Origin: Spartobacteria bacterium UBA695
GTDB taxonomy: Bacteria; Verrucomicrobiota; Verrucomicrobiia; Chthoniobacterales; Chthoniobacteraceae
Assembly (NCBI GenBank): GCA_002298145.1
Contig: DBMP01000021.1
Coordinates: forward strand, 1 to 64,000
Reading direction: 5' to 3'
DNA length: 64,000 bases
Made by a program: the position numbers and the translations under genes. Position 1 is the first letter of the stretch, and the number at the start of each line of letters is the position of its first letter. The notes beneath the pieces are model-generated. The model saw nothing but the letters and a program-made list of their open reading frames with translations. It had not been told where the DNA came from and made no database searches. Below are positions 28,674 through 37,418 of this stretch, piece after piece.

Positions 28674-28768
28674 TGCAAAGCATTTGGCGTGAGCGCCCAA
28701 GGCACCTATTTTTCAAACCGATGTGAGCCGCATTTCGCGGCGTATGCAAAGCGAAACCGCCCCCCAAT

Positions 28769-30148
28769 ATGTTTATGACTTCCTCCCCGTTATTCCTTCC
28801 GGCATCCCGCTGGCGCAAAGCGTGCGCCTGCCTTGCCGTAGCCATGGCTTCAGCCGGCTCGCTTTTCGCCGGGGCTTCCTCGGACGGGGAAAAAGCGGTC
28901 GAGTACATCGTGTCGGTCTACCCCGAGCGTTCGGCGGCCATTTACCACAAGGGCGAGCCGGTGAACTTCGAGATTTACCTGGAGCACAACCGGCAACCGG
29001 CAACGGAGGGTGCGGTGGTTTGGAAGCTCTCGAAAGACGGCGTCTTCCCGCCGCTGCAAACCGGCACCGCGACGCTGAACGCCGAGGGGCGCGCCGTGGT
29101 GACGGGCACGCTTGGCGAACCGGGCTTCCTGCAATGTGAAGTGACCTTCAAGGGCTCCGACAAAAACTACACCGCGCTGGCCGCCGCGGGCATCGACCCG
29201 AGCGACATCCAGCCGAGCCTCCCCAAACCGGCGGATTTCGACGCATTTTGGGCGGAGAAAAAGAAGCAGCTCGCCGCCGTGCCGATCAACCCAAAGCTGA
29301 CCTCGGTGCCGCCGCCTGCGGGTCGGGCCGGGGTGGAGACCTTTGAATTCCAGGCCGACTGCATCGGCAACCCGGCTTCCGGTTACTACGCCCGCCCGGT
29401 GGGCGCGAAGCCCAAGAGCTGCCCGGCGCTGCTCTACGTGGAAGGGGCGGGCGTCGTGCCCACGGATCTACTGGCGCCTACTCGGTATGCGCAGAAAGGC
29501 GTGCTTGCCCTCGACCTCAACGCCCACGGCATCCCGGTCGGCAAACCGCGCGAATATTATAACGACCTGGCCAACGGCGAACTAAAGGACTACCGCGTGC
29601 GGGGCCGCGAATCGCGCGATACCTATTACTTCCTCGGCATGTACCTGCGGGCGCTGCGGGGGCTCGATTTCCTTACCTCGCAGCCGGAATGGGATGGACG
29701 CACGCTGATCGTAGTCGGCGTCAGCCAGGGCGGTGCGCAGTCCCTGGCCGCCACGTCGCTCGATCCGCGCGTGACGTTCACCGTCGCCTGCGTGCCCGGG
29801 CAATGCGACCCCAGCGGACCGGTCGTGGGGCGCATCGCGGGCTGGCCGAAGGTCGTTCCCAAGGGCCCGGACGGGAAGCTCGATCCGACGGTCCTCGAAG
29901 CCATGCGCTATTTCGATACCGTGAACTTCGCCACGCGGATCAAGACGCCCGTTTACGGCTGGGTGGGCTTCTGCGACGTTACCTGCCCGCCCACCGGAAG
30001 CTACGCGGCGTTCAACCAGCTTGCCGGGCCTAAATCCATCATCAACGATCCCGTGCGCGGTCACGACGCGGGCGGCCCTGGCGTCTGGGGAGCCATCTCC
30101 AAAGCCGTCGACGCCCACATTGCCGGGCAAGGCAAAGCTGCCCAGTAA
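28769..30148 (+). CDS. Exported acetyl xylan esterase-like (CE7/AXE1) hydrolase
   Basis: This is a 459-residue alpha/beta hydrolase with a signal peptide (hydrophobic stretch about residues 17-36). The N-terminal 110 residues form an Ig-like lead domain containing VYPERSAAIYHKGEPVNFEI. The AXE1-type domain follows, with FDAFWAEKKKQL, nucleophile GVSQGG (S319), acid in FCDVTCPP (D403) and H432 in RGHDAGG. It should remove acetyl or other ester groups from polysaccharides outside the cell, making them accessible to lyase or glycosidase. A dehydrogenase gene follows after 36 bp, probably in one operon. Confidence 0.85.
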   Translation: MFMTSSPLFLPASRWRKACACLAVAMASAGSLFAGASSDGEKAVEYIVSVYPERSAAIYHKGEPVNFEIYLEHNRQPATEGAVVWKLSKDGVFPPLQTGTATLNAEGRAVVTGTLGEPGFLQCEVTFKGSDKNYTALAAAGIDPSDIQPSLPKPADFDAFWAEKKKQLAAVPINPKLTSVPPPAGRAGVETFEFQADCIGNPASGYYARPVGAKPKSCPALLYVEGAGVVPTDLLAPTRYAQKGVLALDLNAHGIPVGKPREYYNDLANGELKDYRVRGRESRDTYYFLGMYLRALRGLDFLTSQPEWDGRTLIVVGVSQGGAQSLAATSLDPRVTFTVACVPGQCDPSGPVVGRIAGWPKVVPKGPDGKLDPTVLEAMRYFDTVNFATRIKTPVYGWVGFCDVTCPPTGSYAAFNQLAGPKSIINDPVRGHDAGGPGVWGAISKAVDAHIAGQGKAAQ

Positions 30149-30184
30149 TCTTCGGTTTCTCCCCCCTCCCGGCGAATTCTTTCT

Positions 30185-31195
30185 ATGACTAATTGCTTCA
30201 AAAAGCCGCGCATCCTTGTCTCCCTCAATGCCCGCCGGGGCCAGGGGTTTCTGCCGCAGGACCTGATGGATCGCCTGCAACGGATGGCCTCGGAAATGGT
30301 TGTTTTTGACCCGTACTGCAACCCGATCGAACGCTGGAAGGAGCTGCTGCACGAGTTCCGCCCGGACATCCTGGTGACGGGCTGGGATACCTACCCGCTT
30401 CCCCAAGACCTTCCCGAGAGCCTCCGCTACATTTGCCACCTCTGCGGCGAGGTGCGCTGGATCATCAACCGTGAAATGATCGAGCGCGGAATGCTGGTCA
30501 CCAACTGGGGGGCTTCCATCAGCCGCACCATTGCCGAATGCACGATGATGCTGACGTTGTGCGCCATGCGCCGCGTTACCTACTACGCCCTCGGGATGCA
30601 CTTGGAGGGGAAATGGGAACCGGCGCTGTTGCCCTCCAGCCTTTTTGAAAAGCGCATCGGCATCCATGGTTTCGGGAACATTGCGCGCTGCTTTACGCGG
30701 CTCATTGCTCCATTCCGGTGCTCCGTTCGCACCTACGATCCCTATGTGAGCGACGAGGTGCTGCTGGCGCACGGCGTGCAGCGCGTTGGCTCGCTTGAGG
30801 AACTGTTTTCCGATTCGGACGTCCTCGTTGAGCTGGCGGCGTTTACTGCCGAGACCACCGGCGTCGTCACCGAGGCGCTGCTCCGGCGGCTGCCCCCCGG
30901 CGCCGTCTTTGTCAACACCGGCAGGCCGGGCGTGGTCGACGGTGACGCGCTCCTCAAAGTCGCCCGCGAGGGAACGCTCCAGATCGGGCTCGACGTCTAC
31001 CACCAGGAACCGCTTCCAGCCGTTCACCCCCTGCGCGGCCTGCGCAACGTAACGCTGCTGCCGCACATCAGCGGCCCGACCGCCGATCACCTGCGGGCCT
31101 GCGGAGAGCTGGCGTTGCGTAATATCGCCCGGTTCATCATGGGCGATCCGCTGGAATCTTTGATCACTCTCGATGTCTATGACCGGATCACCTGA
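30185..31195 (+). CDS. D-isomer-specific 2-hydroxyacid dehydrogenase family protein
   Basis: This is a 336-residue cytoplasmic protein. The NAD-binding Rossmann domain has IGIHGFGNIAR in the usual place. VNTGRPGVVDGDALL replaces the common VNxxRGxxVDxxAL, and the C-terminal LDVYHQEPLP and HISGPT carry the expected catalytic E and H. Such enzymes interconvert 2-keto and 2-hydroxy acids, which could serve uronic-acid or sugar-acid breakdown after lyase action. It lies downstream of the esterase in the operator-controlled cluster. Confidence 0.85.
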   Translation: MTNCFKKPRILVSLNARRGQGFLPQDLMDRLQRMASEMVVFDPYCNPIERWKELLHEFRPDILVTGWDTYPLPQDLPESLRYICHLCGEVRWIINREMIERGMLVTNWGASISRTIAECTMMLTLCAMRRVTYYALGMHLEGKWEPALLPSSLFEKRIGIHGFGNIARCFTRLIAPFRCSVRTYDPYVSDEVLLAHGVQRVGSLEELFSDSDVLVELAAFTAETTGVVTEALLRRLPPGAVFVNTGRPGVVDGDALLKVAREGTLQIGLDVYHQEPLPAVHPLRGLRNVTLLPHISGPTADHLRACGELALRNIARFIMGDPLESLITLDVYDRIT

Positions 31196-31212
31196 AACCC
31201 CAACCGGCCCCG

Positions 31213-31227
31213 TTCAATAGTTAGAAC
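31213..31227 (+). promoter_or_regulatory. Putative LacI-type operator 5 (TTCAATAGTTAGAAC)
   Basis: It matches the consensus at 13 of 15 positions and ends 83 bp before the ATG of the autotransporter-repeat gene. Confidence 0.55.
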
Positions 31228-31310
31228 TCCGATACCATTGCCTTCATTCCGCATTGTGGGAAAAGTCCCATATCAATCCCCGAACGCCTTACCCCAAACA
31301 TCCCTTGAGT

Positions 31311-34300
31311 ATGAAAACCCCTGCCTCCATGAGGATTCGCCAAATTGTCACCCCCGCCGCTGTTTCGGCGGTGCTTCTCGCGGCTAACTCCACCTTTGCG
31401 ACCACCTCGACGTGGACCGGTAACGGCACCCTCTGGGATGCCCCGGCCAACTACCTTTCCTCCCCGACATTTTCGACGACCAACGACCTCAACTTTGCCG
31501 CGATCAACACCCCGTTGCCGGTTGTATTGAGCGCCACCACCGTCGGCACCATCAACGTCCAGAGCCTCTACTTCGGGAGCACCTCCAGCACCGGTACGAG
31601 TACCGAGTCCATCACGATCAACGGCGACGGCACCGCAGGCGATACCATCCTCAACCTCAACAAGAACATCTACCTGCCCTCGCCGACGAGTACCGTCGTG
31701 AAGTTCGGCAGCGACCTGACCCTCAACTTTACCAACGGGACCCATACCGTCAACTACCAGGCGAACTCCAGCATCACCAGCATGCCCGCGGTTCTTCCCG
31801 TGGTGGTGATCGCATCCAAGCTGACCGGCGGCGGCGCTGGCACGAACTTCACCGGTTCCTATACCCCGCTTGGCAGCACCTCCTCCTCGGCCCCTGCCAT
31901 CGTCCTCTCCAACAACTCCAACACCCTTGATTCCACCTACAACATAGGGGGGCTCTTTTCCTATACGTCGATCAACAACGCCGGAGCCAGCGCCGGAGCC
32001 AGCGCCCTGGGCATCTCCAATGCCAGTAGCGGAGCGATCACCTTTAGCAACGGCGGCCGGTTCAGTTACGTCGGTTCGGGCAATCAGACAACCAACCGCT
32101 CCATTATCTACAGCGGGGCCAACGCGATTAATAACTACGCGACTTCGGCTTCGAACCTGACCTTTACCGGCGTCATCTCCTCAACGGCGACCAGCGCCGG
32201 AACGCTCTCGTTCGGCGTTTCAACCGGCAATACGATTACCCTGGCCTCCGGGATTGGCAATAGCACCGGCACTGGGACCCCCGCTTGGAGCCTGGTCAAG
32301 AGCGCCGGGAGCGCCTACTACGATGCCAACGGCGCCTTTCGCACGGGCGACGGCAATGGCACGCTTTTGCTGACAGGAGCCTTTACCTATACCGGCACCA
32401 CCACCATTGCCTCCGGGACATTGCAGGTTGGCAACGGCACCACCGGCAACCTCATCAACACCGGCGGCACCTACTCCGCCCTGAACTTCACCACCTCCGG
32501 GGGGACCTTCGTCGTCAACGAAGCCAGCGGCGTGAGCCAGAACATGGGCTCCCTGACCTTCACCGCGGGCGAGGGCAACGTCCAATCCATCAACAACGGC
32601 GGCAACAGCACCCTTTCCTTCACCTCGCTGGCTGCCAGTACCAAAGGGGCCACGGGCAATTTCGTAACGACCGGCGGCGTCAACGGCTCTACCAATAAGA
32701 TCGCCCTGACGAGCCAGGCTGCCGGAGTGCTCGGGGCCCGGTACTTCTACGGGGGTAACTCAAGCAGCGCCTCCTTTGCCTACTACGATAACACCGGGTA
32801 TGTGCGCGGGATCAACTACGGCACCGACAGCAACACCCAGAACAACACCAGCGGCGCGGCATTCACCTCCGGCAACAACGTTCAAGTCAGCACCACGAGC
32901 GTCACCGGACAAGCCTCCGTAAACATCGGCACCTTGCAGATCGCCGACACCAGCACCGTCAGCCTGGCCACCGGGGCCACGCTGACCGTCGGCGGCATCC
33001 TCAAGTCCGGGGGCAACGCCTCCACGATTTCCTCCGGTACCATTACCACCGGTGGCGCCAATGAACTAGTCATCCGGGTCGACCAGGCCAGCGACACGCT
33101 GACCATTGCCAGCTCCCTGGCCAGCAGCTCCGGAGCGGGCCTCACCAAGTCCGGCCTGGGCACCTTGAAGCTCACCGGGAATAACAGCCTTACCGGGGCG
33201 GTCTATATCAACTCCGGCGTGCTGCAATTCCAGAACATGAACCTCTCCAACGGCTACGGCTGGTACCTGGGCAACGCCAAGATCGAGTCGCTCAGCGGAA
33301 CCAATAGCACCTCCTCCACGCTTTCCCTGGTTGGCTCCGGCACCGTGCAGGTGGACACGGGCACGCTGACCTTCACCAACGGCGCAAACCTCACTTCCGG
33401 CGGAGTCAACACCCTGACCGTGGGGGGTACTGGCAACGTTGTCTTTAGCGGGGCGGTTACCGGCGCGGGCGCGGGGCTCACAAAGTTCGGCTCAGGCACC
33501 GTGACACTCTCCAACGCCGCCAACACCTACAGCGGGTCCACCACCGTCAATGGCGGGCAGCTGGCCGTCACCGGAGCGCTCGCGGTGGACACCGGCGTCA
33601 CTGTCAACTCCGGCGGCGTCCTGGCTGGCACCGGCACGGCGGCGGGCTCGGTGGTCATCAACGGCGGCGGCCTCCTCAACGCGGGCACCATCGGCACGGT
33701 GGGCACATTGACCACCGGCGGCCTGACGCTCGCCAGCGGGGCGCTTCTCGGCGTCGATCTCGTCGGCGATACCGTGGACAAGATCTCCGTCAACGGCAAC
33801 GCGGCTCTCTCCGGCGCCATCTCAGTCAACCTGACCGGCAGCCAGACGCTCGGGAAATACGTGCTCCTGACGACCACCGGGGCCCTCAGCGGCGGCAGTG
33901 CGCTTATTGGAGCGGCGGATTACCGGCTCTCCGCTTCATCGAGCGAACTCGATTTGATCCACCGGGCCACCATCGGCTCCGTGACCGCTTCCACCACCAC
34001 CACATCCCTCCTCGCGGGCAGCTCCACCGACGTCACCTTTAAAGTGAGCAACTCCGCGCCGACCAGCTCCGATTCGCTCAGCGTCACCGCCAGCGCCGGG
34101 ACCAATGTGCATGGCGCGGTGGGCACCGCTGTCTCCGTGGCCGCGGGCGAGACCAGCGCCAACATCTCCGGCCTGAGCTTCTCCTCCGCCACCGCCGGAG
34201 CCGGGCAGGAGGGGACCTTTACGGTGAACGACTCCAACGCCACCAACGGCGGCCAGACCGCGACGGTGAGCGTGGACGTCTACGACCGGGCCAACCTCAC

Positions 34301-35252
34301 CTCCGCTGGATCGACCTCCACCGGAAGCGTGGAAACCTACAGCCTGACCAACGCCAAGGGGAGCAGCGCCCTGCGAGCCGCCGCCGACGTCACCTCGGTA
34401 TCGCTTAACACAAACGTCACCGGCTTTACCGCTGCGAACGCGCCCGGCCTGGTCGCCTCCAACGCCACCGCTGCCATCGCCTCCTTCGATTCCTCCGACA
34501 AACTTAACGGCACCTACCATGCCACCGCGAACATCGGGGCCACCAGCACCACTGCCTCCGGTGGTGCCATCGGTGGAGTCACCACTGGCGACGCGGGCAC
34601 CAGCGTCAGTCTCTCGGCAGTCGTGTCGGGGAACACCGGCGCCGCGGGCGTCACCAAGGTGGCGGGCATCGTGGCGGGCGGTTCGTTCGCCGGGTACAAC
34701 CTCACCAGCAGCGGCCTCGCCTACAATACCACAGTCGCCCTGCTCGGCGGCAGCTCCACGGTGGATACGACCTTGAGCGTCACCTTCAACACCGCCACGA
34801 ACCTCGCCATCAACGACAGCGTTAACCGCGTGGCCGACATCGTCAGCATCTCCGGCGTGCACCAGACCGGCCTCAAAGGCTACGACAACTCCACCCTTAC
34901 TGACCTCTTTGTCGTCCAGCTCTCCTACAGCATCGAGGAGACCGGGGAAGTCTACGTCGCCTACTACGACACCACCCTTGGGGAATTCGTCAGCGCCGTC
35001 AGCGGGAACAGCAACGGCGGGGCCTCCCTGCTCGAAGGCGGTTCGGGCAGCTACTACGTGGGGACCTGGAACTCCGCCTACAGCCTCGGCTCCTACGGAT
35101 ACGACCCCACGACGCACACCGCCTGGGCGGTCGTCGATCACAACAGCGACTACACTGTGCTCACCGTGGTGCCCGAGCCGAGCACCTGGGCGATGCTAGT
35201 CGGCGGGGTTGGCATGCTAGCCTTCGGTCAACGCCTGCGCCGCCGCCAATAG
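31311..35252 (+). CDS. Autotransporter-repeat surface protein with PEP-CTERM tail
   Basis: This is a 1313-residue secreted protein with a signal peptide ending near TFA. It has many beta-helix strands of the autotransporter-associated repeat type (patterns such as LTKSGLGTLKLTGNNSLTG and LSNAANTYSGSTTVNGG). The C-terminus is VPEPSTWAMLVGG, a hydrophobic helix and an RLRRR end, the PEP-CTERM signal removed by an exosortase. No autotransporter barrel is present. It is probably anchored to or released through the envelope as a long fibre. The ATG at 31311 was chosen as the first one in front of the signal peptide. An operator copy upstream places it in the polysaccharide regulon. Confidence 0.85.
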   Translation: MKTPASMRIRQIVTPAAVSAVLLAANSTFATTSTWTGNGTLWDAPANYLSSPTFSTTNDLNFAAINTPLPVVLSATTVGTINVQSLYFGSTSSTGTSTESITINGDGTAGDTILNLNKNIYLPSPTSTVVKFGSDLTLNFTNGTHTVNYQANSSITSMPAVLPVVVIASKLTGGGAGTNFTGSYTPLGSTSSSAPAIVLSNNSNTLDSTYNIGGLFSYTSINNAGASAGASALGISNASSGAITFSNGGRFSYVGSGNQTTNRSIIYSGANAINNYATSASNLTFTGVISSTATSAGTLSFGVSTGNTITLASGIGNSTGTGTPAWSLVKSAGSAYYDANGAFRTGDGNGTLLLTGAFTYTGTTTIASGTLQVGNGTTGNLINTGGTYSALNFTTSGGTFVVNEASGVSQNMGSLTFTAGEGNVQSINNGGNSTLSFTSLAASTKGATGNFVTTGGVNGSTNKIALTSQAAGVLGARYFYGGNSSSASFAYYDNTGYVRGINYGTDSNTQNNTSGAAFTSGNNVQVSTTSVTGQASVNIGTLQIADTSTVSLATGATLTVGGILKSGGNASTISSGTITTGGANELVIRVDQASDTLTIASSLASSSGAGLTKSGLGTLKLTGNNSLTGAVYINSGVLQFQNMNLSNGYGWYLGNAKIESLSGTNSTSSTLSLVGSGTVQVDTGTLTFTNGANLTSGGVNTLTVGGTGNVVFSGAVTGAGAGLTKFGSGTVTLSNAANTYSGSTTVNGGQLAVTGALAVDTGVTVNSGGVLAGTGTAAGSVVINGGGLLNAGTIGTVGTLTTGGLTLASGALLGVDLVGDTVDKISVNGNAALSGAISVNLTGSQTLGKYVLLTTTGALSGGSALIGAADYRLSASSSELDLIHRATIGSVTASTTTTSLLAGSSTDVTFKVSNSAPTSSDSLSVTASAGTNVHGAVGTAVSVAAGETSANISGLSFSSATAGAGQEGTFTVNDSNATNGGQTATVSVDVYDRANLTSAGSTSTGSVETYSLTNAKGSSALRAAADVTSVSLNTNVTGFTAANAPGLVASNATAAIASFDSSDKLNGTYHATANIGATSTTASGGAIGGVTTGDAGTSVSLSAVVSGNTGAAGVTKVAGIVAGGSFAGYNLTSSGLAYNTTVALLGGSSTVDTTLSVTFNTATNLAINDSVNRVADIVSISGVHQTGLKGYDNSTLTDLFVVQLSYSIEETGEVYVAYYDTTLGEFVSAVSGNSNGGASLLEGGSGSYYVGTWNSAYSLGSYGYDPTTHTAWAVVDHNSDYTVLTVVPEPSTWAMLVGGVGMLAFGQRLRRRQ

Positions 35253-35259
35253 TTAATCT

Positions 35260-35285
35260 CGGCGCGGGGCCCATTCCCCGCGCCG
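35260..35285 (+). terminator. Strong hairpin after the PEP-CTERM gene
   Basis: There is a perfect 10-bp stem CGGCGCGGGG/CCCCGCGCCG with a six-base loop, starting 7 bp after the stop codon. It is followed by GAAAAAC rather than a T-run, so it may stabilise the mRNA end as much as terminate. Confidence 0.6.
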
Positions 35286-35326
35286 GAAAAACGTCTTCAA
35301 ACCTCCCTTTCATTTAATTTTCACAA

Positions 35327-35341
35327 GTCTATAGCTAGAAC
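35327..35341 (+). promoter_or_regulatory. Putative LacI-type operator 6, before the pseudopilin cassette
   Basis: GTCTATAGCTAGAAC matches the consensus at 14 of 15 positions. It lies 143 bp upstream of the first cassette gene and after the hairpin that ends the previous unit. Confidence 0.65.
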
Positions 35342-35484
35342 AGGTTATCCGTTGCGCTTGGATTCTTTACTGCATTAAGTTACTCCTATTCCAAGGACCG
35401 TTTCCCCCCCAAGAAAACCCTCCATTCCGCCGCTGTCCACCCCTAATGGTTTCCTGAGCTTCATTCCTCCTTTTCCCAGTTACC

Positions 35485-36180
35485 ATGCACTCACTCCTTC
35501 CACATCGGGCTCCCTCCGCGACCGCTTCCCGGTCCGGGTTCAGCCTGATTGAAATGCTAACAGTGATGTTGATCGCGGGGGTCCTCTTCGGCTTCTCCGG
35601 CCCGGCGATTAACTCGCTGCTTCGCGGCAACACCATGAATGCCTCCGTGGCTGACTTGGCCGGTCTGCTCGAACAAGCCCGCACCTACGCCGTGGCCAAT
35701 AACACCTCCGTCTGGGTCAGCTTCCAGCAGGTGGACGACTCGCTCAACGTTGCCGTCCTCGCCTCCAAATGCGGCGGAGAACAGTCGCCGCTGGAGCTCC
35801 ACGGCACCGTGCCCAATAGCCAGATCGACCTGATTGGAAAACCGCGCGTCTTGGCTCGCCTCAAACTCAATGACGCGGGCACCTTCACCACCACCCAGAT
35901 CCCGCAGCTTCCCAGTACCGATCCCGTGGTCATCGACACCATCAATAGCCCCGCCACCAATGCCACCGGATTCTTCACCGTCAACGTGCGCGGAGTGGCC
36001 ATTCCATTCCAACGGACCCTCCAGTTCACCCCATCGGGCGAGGCTCGCACCACCGAGAGCCCCATCAACCTTATTGAATTTGCCGTCCAGCCCTGCCAGG
36101 GCAACGTCGTGGACAACCGCAACGTGGCAGTCGTCAGAATCAGCGGCCTGACAGGGCAGACGATGGTCTACCGCCCGTGA
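35485..36180 (+). CDS. Pseudopilin, Verru_Chthon cassette protein D-like
   Basis: This is a 231-residue protein. Its 18-residue leader ends in G, followed by FSLIEMLTVM and a hydrophobic helix, the type IV prepilin/GspH cleavage and methylation signal with Glu at +5. The remainder is a beta-rich globular domain. It heads a tightly packed four-gene operon of prepilin-like proteins (5-bp gap, then overlaps). I recall the arrangement from the 'Verru_Chthon cassette' TIGRFAM families; the letter is assigned by size and order and is tentative. The protein would be processed by a prepilin peptidase and act at the inner membrane or periplasm. The role of these cassettes is not established. Confidence 0.8.
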   Translation: MHSLLPHRAPSATASRSGFSLIEMLTVMLIAGVLFGFSGPAINSLLRGNTMNASVADLAGLLEQARTYAVANNTSVWVSFQQVDDSLNVAVLASKCGGEQSPLELHGTVPNSQIDLIGKPRVLARLKLNDAGTFTTTQIPQLPSTDPVVIDTINSPATNATGFFTVNVRGVAIPFQRTLQFTPSGEARTTESPINLIEFAVQPCQGNVVDNRNVAVVRISGLTGQTMVYRP

Positions 36181-36184
36181 CGAT

Positions 36185-36685
36185 ATGAACCTGCGCCATT
36201 CCCCCCGGAATCTCCAACGTGGCCTGCCCGCGTTCACGTTGGTGGAGATCGTCATGGCGTTGGGAATCTGTGCCGTCGCCCTCGTCTCCATGATCGGCCT
36301 CTTCAGCGTAGGGCTCAAAGCCAGCCGCGACTCGATGAACCAAGTGCAGGCGGCGGGCATCGCCTCGAAAGTCATCGCGATCCGCAGCGCCTCGCCCGGC
36401 CTCGCCGACTCCGCCACCACCGGCACGCTGGCCATTCCCGCCGGAGCCCTTGCGCAATCCTATGGCGATGCCTACGGCGGCGCGTCCCCGCGTTATGTCG
36501 ATACCGAGGGCCGCCTTACCGTTTCCGGCAGCGCCGCATTCCGCGTGAGCTGCTCCAGCGGCACCAATGAGCGCACCGGCACGCGGATCGCGCAGGTCCA
36601 CCTTGTATTGAGCTGGCCCGCCGGGGCCGCTCCCGAACTGGCCGAGGGGAAGTATGAAGTCACCACGTATCTCCCCACACCGTAA
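36185..36685 (+). CDS. Pseudopilin, Verru_Chthon cassette protein B-like
   Basis: This is a 166-residue prepilin-like protein. A basic leader (RHSPRNLQRGLPA) precedes FTLVEIVMALGICAVALVSM, with Glu at +5; the residue before the cut is Ala rather than Gly. It resembles GspI/PilV minor pseudopilins in length and helix. It starts 5 bp after gene D and overlaps gene C by 32 bp. The letter follows from order and size. Confidence 0.8.
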   Translation: MNLRHSPRNLQRGLPAFTLVEIVMALGICAVALVSMIGLFSVGLKASRDSMNQVQAAGIASKVIAIRSASPGLADSATTGTLAIPAGALAQSYGDAYGGASPRYVDTEGRLTVSGSAAFRVSCSSGTNERTGTRIAQVHLVLSWPAGAAPELAEGKYEVTTYLPTP

Positions 36686-37418
36686 CCGGGCCTTCACGCT
36701 CATCGAACTCATGACGGCCATCGTCGTGCTGGCCATCGTGCTCGTGCTCCTCGTCAAGTTCGCGGGCATCGCGGGCGAGACCTGGCTCGGTGGCGAAAAG
36801 CAGGTCAACAACCTCTCCAAAGCGCGGGCCATGCTCGACCTGGTCGCGCGCGACGCCCAGGCGGGCGTATTCCGCGACGACCTCCCCGCCTTTCCCCCGG
36901 CCATCTCCGGCACGCTCGCCTTCTACACCCAGCGCCCCGGCGTTCCGGCCGTCACCGGTACCGGCACCGTGCGCGGCGTCTCGCTGGTCACCTACGCCCT
37001 CGATCCGGACCAGGGCAAGACCACCCTCAAGCGCGGCGACATGGCCATCCTCTGGGATAGCCCGGCGCATAGCATCACGTTTAGTAATACCAACGCCTTC
37101 ACCTCGAGCGCGAGCGGCTCGGTCACGCTGCGAGACACCGCCCCGGGCATCGTCGGCTTCCGGGTGCTCTTCATCCAAGCCGACGGCACCACCTCGGGAA
37201 CCTATGCCGGGATGAGCGGGACGAACCCGGTGCTTGCCATGGGCGTATCGCTCGCGGTGCTCGACGATCGCACGCTGGGCCGCCTCAACACCCCGGCGAT
37301 CAGCGTGCTGCGGCAGAAGTTCGCCGATCCCGCCACCTGGGACAACCAACCGGCCCGGCTCTCCCCGGGGCTCCGGATCTTTGAACGCTATGTGCCCCTT
37401 CCCAAATACTACCCATAA
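36654..37418 (+). CDS. Pseudopilin, Verru_Chthon cassette protein C-like
   Basis: This is a 254-residue protein with leader MKSPRISPHRNRA and then FTLIELMTAIVVLAIVLVLL, a GspJ/PilW-like prepilin start with Glu at +5. The globular part has a GspJ-like run of beta strands, ending LRIFERYVPLPKYYP. The gene overlaps its predecessor by 32 bp and the next by 29 bp, so the operon is translationally compact. Confidence 0.8.
   Translation: MKSPRISPHRNRAFTLIELMTAIVVLAIVLVLLVKFAGIAGETWLGGEKQVNNLSKARAMLDLVARDAQAGVFRDDLPAFPPAISGTLAFYTQRPGVPAVTGTGTVRGVSLVTYALDPDQGKTTLKRGDMAILWDSPAHSITFSNTNAFTSSASGSVTLRDTAPGIVGFRVLFIQADGTTSGTYAGMSGTNPVLAMGVSLAVLDDRTLGRLNTPAISVLRQKFADPATWDNQPARLSPGLRIFERYVPLPKYYP

Noticed and set aside
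29582..31090. 502-codon minus-strand frame
   Set aside because: It spans two well-supported plus-strand genes and shows no conserved motif.
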